A DNA stretch of 64,000 nucleotides, from NCBI RefSeq assembly GCF_010731875.1, contig NZ_AP022595.1:2108001-2172000 (forward strand). The letters run 5' to 3'. This document shows positions 41,933 to 52,366 of the stretch, one piece after another. Both the position numbers and the translations under genes were made by a program. Source of the stretch: Mycolicibacterium sarraceniae (GTDB taxonomy: Bacteria; Actinomycetota; Actinomycetes; Mycobacteriales; Mycobacteriaceae). Every line of letters starts with the position of its first letter. The stretch's first letter is position 1. The notes below the pieces were generated by a model. It had not been told where the DNA came from and ran no database searches. It saw only the letters and a program-made list of their open reading frames with translations.

Positions 41933-42700
41933 GTGACCCGCTATGTCGCGCTGGGTAGTTCGATGGCGGCTGGCCCCGGGATCAGGCCGAGGGCAGCGGG
42001 TTCGCCGAGGGCTGCCAGCCGCTCGTCCCGTAACTACCCGCACCTGGCCGCCGAACGCCTTGGCCTCGATCTGGTCGACGTCACCTACTCCGGAGCCACC
42101 ACGGCCAACGTGCTGCGCGACCCCCAGCGCGGTGCGCCCCCACAGGTCGACGCACTGAACGGCTCGGAGGAGCTGGTCACCGTCACCATCGGCGGAAACG
42201 ACGTCGGCTACGTCCCGCTGCTGTTCGCCGCGACATTGCCGACGATGTTGCGGGCCACGCCGGTGCTCGGCGAAAAGCTGCGGGCATTCCTGGATCCCGC
42301 GGCCCGCGAGGCGGCGCTGAACCAGGTCGGTGCGTCCCTGCGGGAAGTCGGCCAGGTGCTGCGCGAGCGGTCGCCGCTGGCGCGAATCCTGTTCGTGGAC
42401 TACCTGACTCTGCTACCGCCCGCGGGAACACCCGCGCCGCCGCTGTCCGGGGACATCGCCGAACTGGGCCGTCGGGTCGCACACCGACTGGCCCAGGAGA
42501 CGTTCGAGGCCGCCCAGGCCACCGGCTGCGAGGTGATCCAGGCCGCCGAGGCGAGCCGCTACCACCACGCTTGGTCGGCCGATCCCTGGACGGTCGGCAC
42601 CGGGTGGTTGCTGCCGCGCCGGCCTGCACCGTTTCACCCCAACGCCGCCGGCATGCGTGCGGTCGCCGACCTGATCGTGGCGGGGTTTTCTCAGCCGTAG
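41933..42700 (+). CDS. SGNH/GDSL-type hydrolase
   Basis: 255 residues from a GTG at 41933. Block I RYVALGSSMAAGPGIRP contains the catalytic Ser in GSSMAAGPG, block II has TYSGATTANVLRD, block III is VTIGGNDVGYVPLL (GGND), and block V FHPNAAGMRAVADLI has the DxxH-equivalent His. An esterase or lipase acting on acyl esters; no signal peptide is seen, so probably cytoplasmic. It follows thiG by seven bases but is not a thiamine gene by sequence. Convergent with the next gene, overlapping by ten bases. Confidence 0.86.
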   Translation: MTRYVALGSSMAAGPGIRPRAAGSPRAASRSSRNYPHLAAERLGLDLVDVTYSGATTANVLRDPQRGAPPQVDALNGSEELVTVTIGGNDVGYVPLLFAATLPTMLRATPVLGEKLRAFLDPAAREAALNQVGASLREVGQVLRERSPLARILFVDYLTLLPPAGTPAPPLSGDIAELGRRVAHRLAQETFEAAQATGCEVIQAAEASRYHHAWSADPWTVGTGWLLPRRPAPFHPNAAGMRAVADLIVAGFSQP

Positions 42701-43392
42701 GTGTTGGCGGGCGGGTCGATGCGGGTGATGCTCGATACCTCGAGCGTCGGTATCGACGAGGTGCCCGAATAGGTTTGGCCCGCAGGCACAGTGCCCTCGA
42801 GCCGGAGCCAGGTGTTCTCCGCATACGCCGTCGCGCTCGACATCGCCGGCCCGGACAGGTGCAGCCGGGCCAGCTGTGCGTCAGCCGCGCAGCAGATGAT
42901 CACGATCTTGGCCAGATAGACCTGATCGCCGTCGCGCATGATGAATCCCGTCGTGGTGATCTTCCTGCCGTCCAGACCGCCCACCTTGCCGACCGCGACC
43001 CGCATCAGTATCTCGGGTAGCGATACCGCCGGCGCCGCCCCGGGCGGCAGCGGTGGAAACGACCGGGCACCGGTCACGGTCACCGCCGCGGGTGCGGCCG
43101 CCCTGGCGCTCAACGCCGGTGGCACTACGAAGATCAGGAGCACCACCGGCAGCACCAGCAGCCAGACGATGCTGTTGCGGTGAACGTGCCCGGCGTGCTC
43201 GTGGTGCTGCTCGGCACCCCGGACATCCCGCGCGATCGCGACCAATGCCAGGCCGATCACCACCGCAGACGAGATCGCCAGCCACGGCAGCATCCCCGGT
43301 TTGACGTAGCGGGTGTAGGCCCCGGTGACCGTGACCATGACCAGCGCGATCCCGACGATCAACAGCAGCGTGTTCTCGGTTTCGCGCCTCAT
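42691..43392 (-). CDS. TIGR03943-type (YcgQ-like) permease partner membrane protein
   Basis: 233 residues from the ATG at 43392 (MRRETENTLLLIVGIALVMV). Two N-terminal helices, a His-rich loop EQHHEHAGHVHRNSIVWLLV before the third helix, then an extracytoplasmic domain: PEILMRVAVGKVGGLDGRKI, TTGFIMRDGDQVYLAKIVII, CCAADAQLARLHLSG. That domain is typical of proteins encoded with PF03773 permeases. The upstream frame to 43602 is antiphase to the permease. Start and permease stop overlap by four bases. A role in metal or other ion handling is suggested by the His loop and the Cys pair, as inference. Confidence 0.85.
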   Translation of the reverse strand: MRRETENTLLLIVGIALVMVTVTGAYTRYVKPGMLPWLAISSAVVIGLALVAIARDVRGAEQHHEHAGHVHRNSIVWLLVLPVVLLIFVVPPALSARAAAPAAVTVTGARSFPPLPPGAAPAVSLPEILMRVAVGKVGGLDGRKITTTGFIMRDGDQVYLAKIVIICCAADAQLARLHLSGPAMSSATAYAENTWLRLEGTVPAGQTYSGTSSIPTLEVSSITRIDPPANTYG

Positions 43393-44384
43393 AGCAGCAC
43401 CAGCCCCACCGCTGTCGCCAGTACGGTCGCGACCACCAAGGTGACGGGAGCGAACCGCAGTGCGAAGCTCCGCCCGAACAGACCTGCCTGCATGGCAACG
43501 AGTTTCACGTCGACGGCCGGGCCGACCACCAGGAACACCAGCCGCGGTATGAGCGGCACCATGGTGAGGCTGGCCGCGACAAAGGCATCGGCTTCCGAGC
43601 ACAATGCCAGCACGAACGCCAGCAGCGCCATCGTGATCACGCCGATCAGCAGATGACCGGCGACGTGCTCGAACATCCAGGGCGGCACCATAACTCGCAG
43701 GGTGGCGGCCGCCGCCGCGCCAATCACCAGGTACGAGCCGGCCTGCAGGAAGTCGTGCCGGGCGGCCTCGGTGAACACCGTCCAGCGGGGCTGGCCGTCA
43801 CCATCGGCGCGGGGCAGCGTGCGCGTCACCCAGCCAGGCCGTCCCCAGCGTGACCACAGCGCTCCCATCACCACCGCGGTGGCCAGGGAGGCCACGCAGC
43901 GGGCCGCCACCATCTCCGGCTGACCGGGGAAGGCCACCGCGGTGGCCACCAGCACCACCGGATTGATCGCCGGCGCGCTGAGCATGAACGTTAACGCCGC
44001 AGCGCCCGTCGTCCCACCGCCGAACAGCCGCCGCGCCACCGGAACCGACCCGCATTCGCAGCCCGGCAAGGCGGCGCCGGCCACCCCGGCCACCAGCACC
44101 GCCGCGGGCGCTCGCCGGGGCAGCATCCTGGCCAGCAGCTCCGGGGAGACGAAAGCGGCGATCAATCCGCTGATGATCACACCGAGCACCAGAAACGGCA
44201 CGGCCTGCAAAAACACCCCGGCGAACACCGTGCCTGCGGTGGCCAGCCGCGGATTGTCGGCCACCCCGTCGCGCATCCAGGTGCCCACTAGCGCGCACAC
44301 CACCAACCCGGCGACCAAGACCTCGGTTGAGGTCACCAGGCGGCGGCGCGGGGCGGTCACAGTCATCGCGCTCAATCGTGCCAC
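43389..44384 (-). CDS. Permease of the PF03773 (DUF318, YraQ-like) family
   Basis: 331 residues; GTG at 44384 or ATG at 44366 (MTVTAPRRRL) as start. About eight helices in two repeats. The diagnostic segments are AVPFLVLGVIISGLIAAFVS, ALPGCECGSVPVARRLFGGG (a Cys-x-Cys motif followed by conserved G-x-V-P-V-A), TFMLSAPAINPVVLVATAV and CSEADAFVAASLTMVPL. Family members are putative permeases, some linked to arsenic, selenium or other thiophilic ions. Co-encoded with the TIGR03943 protein downstream as the normal two-gene unit. Confidence 0.88.
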   Translation of the reverse strand: MARLSAMTVTAPRRRLVTSTEVLVAGLVVCALVGTWMRDGVADNPRLATAGTVFAGVFLQAVPFLVLGVIISGLIAAFVSPELLARMLPRRAPAAVLVAGVAGAALPGCECGSVPVARRLFGGGTTGAAALTFMLSAPAINPVVLVATAVAFPGQPEMVAARCVASLATAVVMGALWSRWGRPGWVTRTLPRADGDGQPRWTVFTEAARHDFLQAGSYLVIGAAAAATLRVMVPPWMFEHVAGHLLIGVITMALLAFVLALCSEADAFVAASLTMVPLIPRLVFLVVGPAVDVKLVAMQAGLFGRSFALRFAPVTLVVATVLATAVGLVLL

Positions 44385-44424
44385 CCGAACCTGCGTACAT
44401 GCCGATGCGGCTAACCTGGGCGCG

Positions 44425-45918
44425 GTGGAACACAGATACCTGGTAGCTGCCAGGGTGGCCGCCGTAGTCGTTGCCGTGGCGGGATGCAGTCACCCGGCCA
44501 AATCTGGGCAGCCAGACACGCCGACGACTCCCGCCGCGCAGTTCGCCGACGGGCTGCGCAAGCAGGTCAGCACCGACGCCATGTACGCCCATCTGCAGAA
44601 GCTGCAGGACATCGCCAACGCCAACAACGGCACCCGCGCGGTCGGCACTCCCGGGTTCGATGCCAGCGTCGACTATGTCGCCGGTGTGCTGCGCGCAAAA
44701 GGGTTCGACGTGCAGACCCCCGAATTCCAGGCGAGGGTCTTCGAATCCGGCAAGCCGGACTTGCGCGTCGGCGGGACCGGGGTGACCGCCCGCGCGATGG
44801 AGTTCAGCCTGGGCACCCCGCCGGAGGGGGTCAGCGGGCCGCTGGTTGCCGCACCGGCTGAGGAGACCCCCGGGTGTGCCCCGGAGGACTACGACGGTCT
44901 GCCGGTCAAGGGTGCGGTGGTGCTCGTTGACCGGGGTAGCTGCCCGTTCAAGGACAAGCAGGCGATTGCCGCCAAGCTGGGGGCCGTCGCGCTGGTCGTC
45001 GCCGACAACGTCGATGGCCAAATGATGGGCGCCACCCTCGGGGAGGACACCGACGTCAAGCTCCCGGTGGTCGGGGTGACAAAGGCCGACGGCGCGGCGC
45101 TGCGGGCGAACCCCGGTGCGACCACACTCAAGCTGGAGGCCAACACCAAGAACGTCAGCGCCCGCAACGTCATCGCCCAGACCAAGACCGGCTCGGCCAG
45201 CGACGTCGTGATGGTCGGGGCTCACCTGGACAGCGTCCCGGAAGGCCCGGGTATCAACGACAACGGCTCCGGGGTGGCCGCGGTGCTGGAGACCGCCGTG
45301 CAGCTCGGTCCCAATCCTGACGTGAAAAACGCTGTGCGGTTTGCATTCTGGGGTGCTGAAGAACTCGGAACGATCGGATCTAAGAAGTACATCGAGTCGC
45401 TGAATGTCGACCAGCTCACGGATATTGCGCTCTATCTCAACTACGACATGATCGGCTCACCCAACCCCGGTTACTTCACCTATGACGGCGACCAATCCAC
45501 GGCGCCGGGACCGGGCGGCCGGATACCGCGGGTGCCGGAAGGGTCGGCGGGGATCGAGCGGACCTTGGTTGCCTACCTCAAGACGGCCGGAAAGACAGCT
45601 CAGGACACGTCATTCGATGGCCGGTCGGACTACGACGCCTTCACCCAGGCCGGGGTGCCCTCGGGCGGGCTGTTCTCCGGGGCCGAGGAGAACAAGACCG
45701 CCGATCAGCAGAAGCTGTGGGGCGGCACGGCAGACGCGCCGTTCGATCCGAACTATCACAAGAACACCGACACCCTCGACCACATCGACAAAACCGCGCT
45801 GGGCATCCTGGGCGGGGGAGTGGTGTTCTCGGTGGGGCTCTATGCCCAGGACATGGACGGCCGCAACGGTATTCCGCTGCGCGACGACCGCACCCGCCAC
45901 CTCATCACGGGGCCGTGA
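44425..45918 (+). CDS. lpqL: Lipoprotein aminopeptidase, M28 family with PA domain
   Basis: 497 residues from a GTG at 44425. Lipobox AAVVVAVAGCSHPAKSGQPD gives an exported lipoprotein. N-terminal peptidase part (YAHLQKLQDIANANNGTRAV), an inserted PA domain at about residues 120-245 (GAVVLVDRGSCPFKDKQAIA), then M28 metal sites: MVGAHLDSVPEGPGINDNGS, FAFWGAEELGTIGSKKYIES, LNYDMIGSPNPGYFTYDG and DPNYHKNTDTLDHIDKTA. Release of N-terminal amino acids from peptides outside the membrane. In M. tuberculosis lpqL is followed by lpqM; no lpqM is seen here. Confidence 0.94.
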   Translation: MEHRYLVAARVAAVVVAVAGCSHPAKSGQPDTPTTPAAQFADGLRKQVSTDAMYAHLQKLQDIANANNGTRAVGTPGFDASVDYVAGVLRAKGFDVQTPEFQARVFESGKPDLRVGGTGVTARAMEFSLGTPPEGVSGPLVAAPAEETPGCAPEDYDGLPVKGAVVLVDRGSCPFKDKQAIAAKLGAVALVVADNVDGQMMGATLGEDTDVKLPVVGVTKADGAALRANPGATTLKLEANTKNVSARNVIAQTKTGSASDVVMVGAHLDSVPEGPGINDNGSGVAAVLETAVQLGPNPDVKNAVRFAFWGAEELGTIGSKKYIESLNVDQLTDIALYLNYDMIGSPNPGYFTYDGDQSTAPGPGGRIPRVPEGSAGIERTLVAYLKTAGKTAQDTSFDGRSDYDAFTQAGVPSGGLFSGAEENKTADQQKLWGGTADAPFDPNYHKNTDTLDHIDKTALGILGGGVVFSVGLYAQDMDGRNGIPLRDDRTRHLITGP

Positions 45919-45948
45919 CTCGGACTCGATGCCGTGATCGCGGGTCGG

Positions 45949-46975
45949 CTACGACCGCGCGCCCCGCAGCGCGCCGAGCCCTCGCACGCCGTGATAGACG
46001 ACGAGAGCGGCGATCGAGCCGAGCGCCACTGCTGCGCAACCGATCAATCCAAGCGCTGGCACCGCGTGCCATCGCGAGCGTGGTTCGCGACACCCCCAGA
46101 ATCAGCGATAGCAGCGAGCCCAACGCCGCCACCGCCGCACCGATGCGGACCACCGGCTCGAAACCGCCGGCCCCGGATGCGCGCACCGCGTCGGCCAATG
46201 GTGCTGCGGCCGTTGCCAATCGGTCCGGACCCAGGACGGCCAGCACGGTCACGGCCACTGCCGCATACACGACCAAGGCAAGACCGAGCGCCACGGGAAT
46301 AGCTCGCGGGATCGTCCGGGCCGGATCGCGTACCTCCTCGCCGAGTGTGGCGATGCGTGCGTACCCGGCGAAGGCGAAGAACAGCAATCCGGCGGCTTGC
46401 AATACCCCGAAGATGCTGGCCTCGCCAAGATTCAGGTGATCGGCGTCGACTCGTCCGGAGGTCGCCACGATCGTCACCACGGCAGCCAGCACCGCCAGCA
46501 CGATGGCGACGATAATGCGGGTCAGCTGTGCCGACTTCTGGATGCCGCGGTAGTTGACGGCGGTCAGAGCGGTAACGGCGGCGACTGCCACGGCATGCGC
46601 CTGCGCGGGCCACACGTAGAACCCGACCGTCAGCGCCATCGCCGCACACGATGCGGTCTTGCCGACCACGAAGCTCCAGCCCGCCAGATAGCCCCAGAAA
46701 TCCCCAAGGCGCGCACGGCCGTAGACATAGGTACCGCCCGACTGTGGGTGGTGGGCTGCCAGCCATGCCGAGGACATCGCGTTGCAGTAGGCGACCGCAC
46801 CCGCACCCGCCACCGCCAGCCCGACCAGCAGCCACGACCCGGCGGCGGCCGCGGCGGGGGTCAGCGCGACGAAGATGCCGGCTCCGACCATCGAACCGAG
46901 TCCGATGATCGCCGCGTCCGCGGTGCCGAGTCGGCGCTGCAGGCTGCTCACCGGCAGGATGTTAGACCGTGACAA
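45949..46975 (-). pseudogene. Amino-acid permease (APC family) with internal deletion and frameshift
   Basis: Residues 1 to about 300 are a good APC transporter from the ATG at 46975: LGTADAAIIGLGSMVGAGIF (helix I G-x-G motif), YVYGRARLGDFWGYLAGWSF, YARIATLGEEVRDPARTIPR (helix VI region) and LSLILGVSRTTLAMARG. At about 46078 the sequence leaves the family. In the next frame it resumes with VPALGLIGCAAVALGSIAAL and ends at TAG 45949-45951, which is the last helix. About 90-100 residues covering helices IX-XI are therefore missing. The original frame instead runs into an Arg-rich tail until 45905. Non-functional as a transporter in all likelihood. Confidence 0.75.
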
Positions 46976-47165
46976 CGAAATGCGGACTGGTGTGGGTGTG
47001 GTTGCCCCGCACGTGCGCCTCCGACGCAGGACGCCGGTTCAGTACCGACGACCTGGGGATGGCGGCCAAACCGCACTATCCCGCGGACTACCTGCAGCAG
47101 CTGGCTGAACCCTTCCGCGCTGGCGGGGCCTGCCAATTCGGCAAGGCCCGATAGCGCGGCGCCGA

Positions 47166-47426
47166 TCAGCGATTACGGGCGACGTTGACACCCAGATAGG
47201 CGCCGTAGGCCAGCAGCCCGGCCAGCGCCAGCTTGCGGGTCTTGGGGGCAACCAACGCCAACCCGATCACGGTCTCGATGCCGCCATCGATGTAGGTGTG
47301 CGTCACGGTGTTGTCCGGAAACGCCGACTTGGTAGCCGATTCGAACAGCTCGGGGCGCACGAAGTGCGACAGCCCGGTGACGGCCACGACCACCCCGGTC
47401 AACTTGATCAACGGCTCTGCAGACAT
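47166..47426 (-). CDS. Small DoxX-like membrane protein
   Basis: 86 residues from the ATG at 47426, chosen because GAGAGGA lies six bases upstream; a frame to 47447 is open. Three hydrophobic segments (IKLTGVVVAVTGLSHFV, GGIETVIGLALVAPK, LALAGLLAYGAYLGVNVARN) with HFVRPELFESATKSAFPDN between. It looks like a short DoxX/SdpA-type four-helix protein lacking one helix. It follows the monooxygenase gene by 17 bases and so is probably in its operon. Function unknown. Confidence 0.75.
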   Translation of the reverse strand: MSAEPLIKLTGVVVAVTGLSHFVRPELFESATKSAFPDNTVTHTYIDGGIETVIGLALVAPKTRKLALAGLLAYGAYLGVNVARNR

Positions 47427-47443
47427 CGACGTCCTCTCAGGGT

Positions 47444-48922
47444 TCAACTGATGCGGTAATCGGACACCGGGTAGGTCGAGGCCTCGCGTACCGCGTTGCG
47501 CGTGGACATCGGCCGCAGCAGAGTCGGTTCACCACTGGGATTGAAATAGTACGACCGCGCCGATGCGCAGTTTCCTTGGGTGAACAAAGTGTCCCCGAGT
47601 AACTCGGTCATCCGGTCCAGATAACGGGTGTTCGCTTCCTCGGTGACTTCGAATGTGGTTGCCCCACGGCGCTTCAGCTCACCGAAGATCCGGTCCATGT
47701 GCCGCATCTGGTATTCCATCGAGTTGAAGAAGTTCAGTCCGAGGAAGGCGTAGGGGCTGGCGAGGCTCAGGAAGTTGGGGAAGTACGGCACCGCAACCCC
47801 CTGGTAGGCCTGGAATCGGGTGTCCCGCCACCACTTTCCGAGGTTGCGGCCGTCGCGGCCAATCACCTCGAAGGCCGGAAAGTTGGCCTCCCAGATGTCA
47901 TAGCCGGTCGCCAGGACCAGGGTGTCGATGGCAGCCTTCGTGCCGTCGTTGGCGACGATGCCGTCCGCCTCGACGTGGTCGATGCCACTGGTCTGCAGGA
48001 TGACGTGGGGCTTGGTGAACACGCGATAGTACTTGTTGGAAAACGTCGGCCGCTTGCAGCCGAAGTCGTAATCCGGGGTGAGCTTTTCGCGCAGCGCCTT
48101 GTCTCGAATGGTGGCGAATCGCCACATCTTGGCCAGGTCGGCGGCGGCGATGGTGACTCGCGGGACATAGCGCAGCACCCCGACGGAGATCATGAACTCG
48201 TACAGCCAGTCGGTGACCGCGCGGATAGCCCGCTGGGTTGCCGGCACTCGGACAAAGAGCCGCTGGGCCCGGGCCGAGAACTTGATGTCGACCTTGGGCA
48301 CCACGTAGATCGGGGTGCGCTGATACACGGTGAGTTCGGCGGCATCCTTGGCCAGCTCTGGGATGAGCTGGACGGCGGTGGCACCGGTGCCGATGATGCC
48401 GATCTTCCGGTGCGCCGGCTGGTAATCGTCGTCCCAGTCGGCGGTGTGGATGATCTTGCCTTCGAAGGTGTGGATACCCGGGATCTCCGGGGTGAACGGC
48501 TGCGATAGGAACCCGGTCGCGGTGATCAGGTAGCGCGCGGCCAGGGTGTCGCCATCGGCCAGCGTGACGCGCCACAACGTGGCGTCCTCGTCCCAGCGGG
48601 CGCTCTCGACCGTCGTGTTGAACCGGATGTGGCGGCGCACATCGTACTTGTCGGCGACATTGTCGGCGTACTGCTTGATCTCGGCTCCGGTGGAGAACAG
48701 CCGGTTCCAGTGCGGGTTCGGTTCGAAGAAGTAGGAGTACGTGGTGGTCGGAACGTCGACGGTCAGCCCGGGATAGTGGTTGACGTGCCAGGTGCCGCCC
48801 AAGTCGTCCTCGCGGTCCAGCACGACGAAATTGTCGAACCCCAGGCGTTTGAGCTGTATTGCCGCACCGATTCCTGCGAAACCTGCGCCGACGATGATCG
48901 CGTCGAGCTGCGTCAATGGCAT
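47444..48922 (-). CDS. Flavin-containing (Baeyer-Villiger type) monooxygenase
   Basis: 492 residues. N-terminal FAD motif AIIVGAGFAGIGAAIQLKRL, GGTWHVNHYPGLTVDVPTTT, YSYFFEPNPHWNRLFSTGAE, the BVMO fingerprint FEGKIIHTADWDDDY (FxGxxxHxxxW form), and the NADPH motif IGIIGTGATAVQLIPELAKD. C-terminal VLATGYDIWEANFPAFEVIG. NADPH- and O2-dependent oxidation of ketones or thio-compounds; EthA/MymA are mycobacterial relatives, but the substrate is unknown. A perfect 22-bp palindrome 16 bases before the ATG suggests tight repression. Leads into the small membrane protein gene. Confidence 0.92.
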   Translation of the reverse strand: MPLTQLDAIIVGAGFAGIGAAIQLKRLGFDNFVVLDREDDLGGTWHVNHYPGLTVDVPTTTYSYFFEPNPHWNRLFSTGAEIKQYADNVADKYDVRRHIRFNTTVESARWDEDATLWRVTLADGDTLAARYLITATGFLSQPFTPEIPGIHTFEGKIIHTADWDDDYQPAHRKIGIIGTGATAVQLIPELAKDAAELTVYQRTPIYVVPKVDIKFSARAQRLFVRVPATQRAIRAVTDWLYEFMISVGVLRYVPRVTIAAADLAKMWRFATIRDKALREKLTPDYDFGCKRPTFSNKYYRVFTKPHVILQTSGIDHVEADGIVANDGTKAAIDTLVLATGYDIWEANFPAFEVIGRDGRNLGKWWRDTRFQAYQGVAVPYFPNFLSLASPYAFLGLNFFNSMEYQMRHMDRIFGELKRRGATTFEVTEEANTRYLDRMTELLGDTLFTQGNCASARSYYFNPSGEPTLLRPMSTRNAVREASTYPVSDYRIS

Positions 48923-48937
48923 GCAGCCAGAATAGCG

Positions 48938-48959
48938 TACCTTACTCGCGAGTAAGGTA
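48938..48959. promoter_or_regulatory. 22-bp perfect palindrome, TetR-type operator for the monooxygenase operon
   Basis: TACCTTACTCG is followed directly by its reverse complement CGAGTAAGGTA, without spacer. The core TTACTCGCGAGTAA has the form used by several mycobacterial TetR-family repressors. It sits upstream of the monooxygenase ATG at 48922, in the gap before the convergent end of no other promoter, so the monooxygenase is its only evident target. No regulator gene is adjacent. Confidence 0.75.
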
Positions 48960-48986
48960 AAGCCCTTTGGCCCGAGCCTCCGGGAC

Positions 48987-49652
48987 CTATGTCGCCGAAG
49001 GTGGGTCGCTCAGCGCTCGCAGTGCCGCATCGACCGCCAGCGCCGGGACATCGAGTGACGTGGACCCGAGATCGTGGCGCGCCCCGGTGATCTCGACGAT
49101 CTCGACGGGCCCGGGGATTGCGCGGACTGCGTCGCGAACTTCCTCGATGCTGCCGAACGGGTCGGAGGCGCCATGAGTGAACACGGTCGAGACGGTGATG
49201 GCGCCGAAGTGTTCGGTGCGCAGCCGGTCGGGCTTGCCGGGCGGATGCAGCGGATACGAGAACAGGGTCAGCAGGTCGACGAGCTCGGGGTGCTCGGCGG
49301 CGACCATCGAGGTCTGCCTGCCACCGTAGGAATGTCCGCCCGCGATCACCGGACCGTGGGCTAGCGTGCGGGCCAGCGTGAGCGCCTCGACGATGCCGTC
49401 ACGGTCGCCGGCCGCCGATCCCGACGGTGGCCCCTTCGGGCGACGCCGCCGGTACGGCAGGTTGTAGCGCACCGCCAGCCAGCCGCGGGCTGCCCACTCA
49501 GCGCAGATCCGGATCACCAGCGGGGACTCCCGGCTGCCGCCGGCCCCGTGGGTCAGCATCACGACACCTGCCGGTGGGCCCGCCGGCAGGTGAGCGACGC
49601 CGGCGATGTCATCGAGGCTCACGCGGCTCCCTCGCAGGCTCGGGTGCCGCAT
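48987..49652 (-). CDS. Alpha/beta hydrolase, dienelactone-hydrolase/Tex30-like (Rv0421c-like)
   Basis: 221 residues. Oxyanion region VVMLTHGAGGSRESPLVIRI, nucleophile elbow VIAGGHSYGGRQTSMVAAEH (G-H-S-Y-G), acid segment VFTHGASDPFGSIEEVRDAV, and the His in ITGARHDLGSTSLDVPALAV complete the triad. Cytoplasmic serine hydrolase of unknown substrate. It is followed at its 5' side by thiD in the same direction (31 bases), as in M. tuberculosis, and may share the thiC-thiD transcript. Confidence 0.86.
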   Translation of the reverse strand: MRHPSLRGSRVSLDDIAGVAHLPAGPPAGVVMLTHGAGGSRESPLVIRICAEWAARGWLAVRYNLPYRRRRPKGPPSGSAAGDRDGIVEALTLARTLAHGPVIAGGHSYGGRQTSMVAAEHPELVDLLTLFSYPLHPPGKPDRLRTEHFGAITVSTVFTHGASDPFGSIEEVRDAVRAIPGPVEIVEITGARHDLGSTSLDVPALAVDAALRALSDPPSAT

Positions 49653-49683
49653 GCCCGCTGTTGATTCGCTCCGCGAGCGTCGC

Positions 49684-52106
<2,423 letters not shown>

Positions 52107-52196
52107 CTACGCCGGCATTACCCGGACAGGTTCTACGGTCGACGGCCCTAGCCGTCCTCTCAGCGCACTCGCGTGTGCGCTCCCGTGTGGTTGTTG
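52107..52196 (-). promoter_or_regulatory. TPP riboswitch ahead of thiC-thiD
   Basis: On the minus strand: CACACGGGAGCGCACACGCG, GTGCGCTGAGAGGACGGC, a variable stem, AGAACCTGTCCGGGTAATGC and CGGCGTAGGGAG, the THI-box set. The 3' element ends ten bases before the thiC ATG and includes its AGGGAG ribosome site, so ligand binding probably blocks translation. Confidence 0.95.
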
Positions 52197-52291
52197 TTCC
52201 AGCGCCACAGTAGACCTTCTCCCGCCGAGCGTCACACCAGAGTCGCGTTCGGGACCGGGAATACCGATTGGCCCTACTTGATTTGTATAGC

Positions 52292-52305
52292 TAACATATG
52301 TGTTA
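52292..52305. promoter_or_regulatory. Possible operator upstream of the MFS transporter
   Basis: TAACA and TGTTA are inverted around TATG in an AT-rich island (52278-52308) of an otherwise GC-rich region, 62 bases before the transporter GTG. This is compatible with a MarR- or TetR-type site or just the promoter; no regulator gene is adjacent. Confidence 0.3.
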
Positions 52306-52366
52306 TTGCGCCGGCAGGCGCTCATTGCCATTTGCTAGACGATCGCATACGAAACGAGAGTCGCCT

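Noticed and set aside
46969..47154. Small plus-strand frame (61 codons) between permease and small membrane protein genes
   Set aside because: It starts within the opposite promoter region, has no ribosome site, and matches no family.
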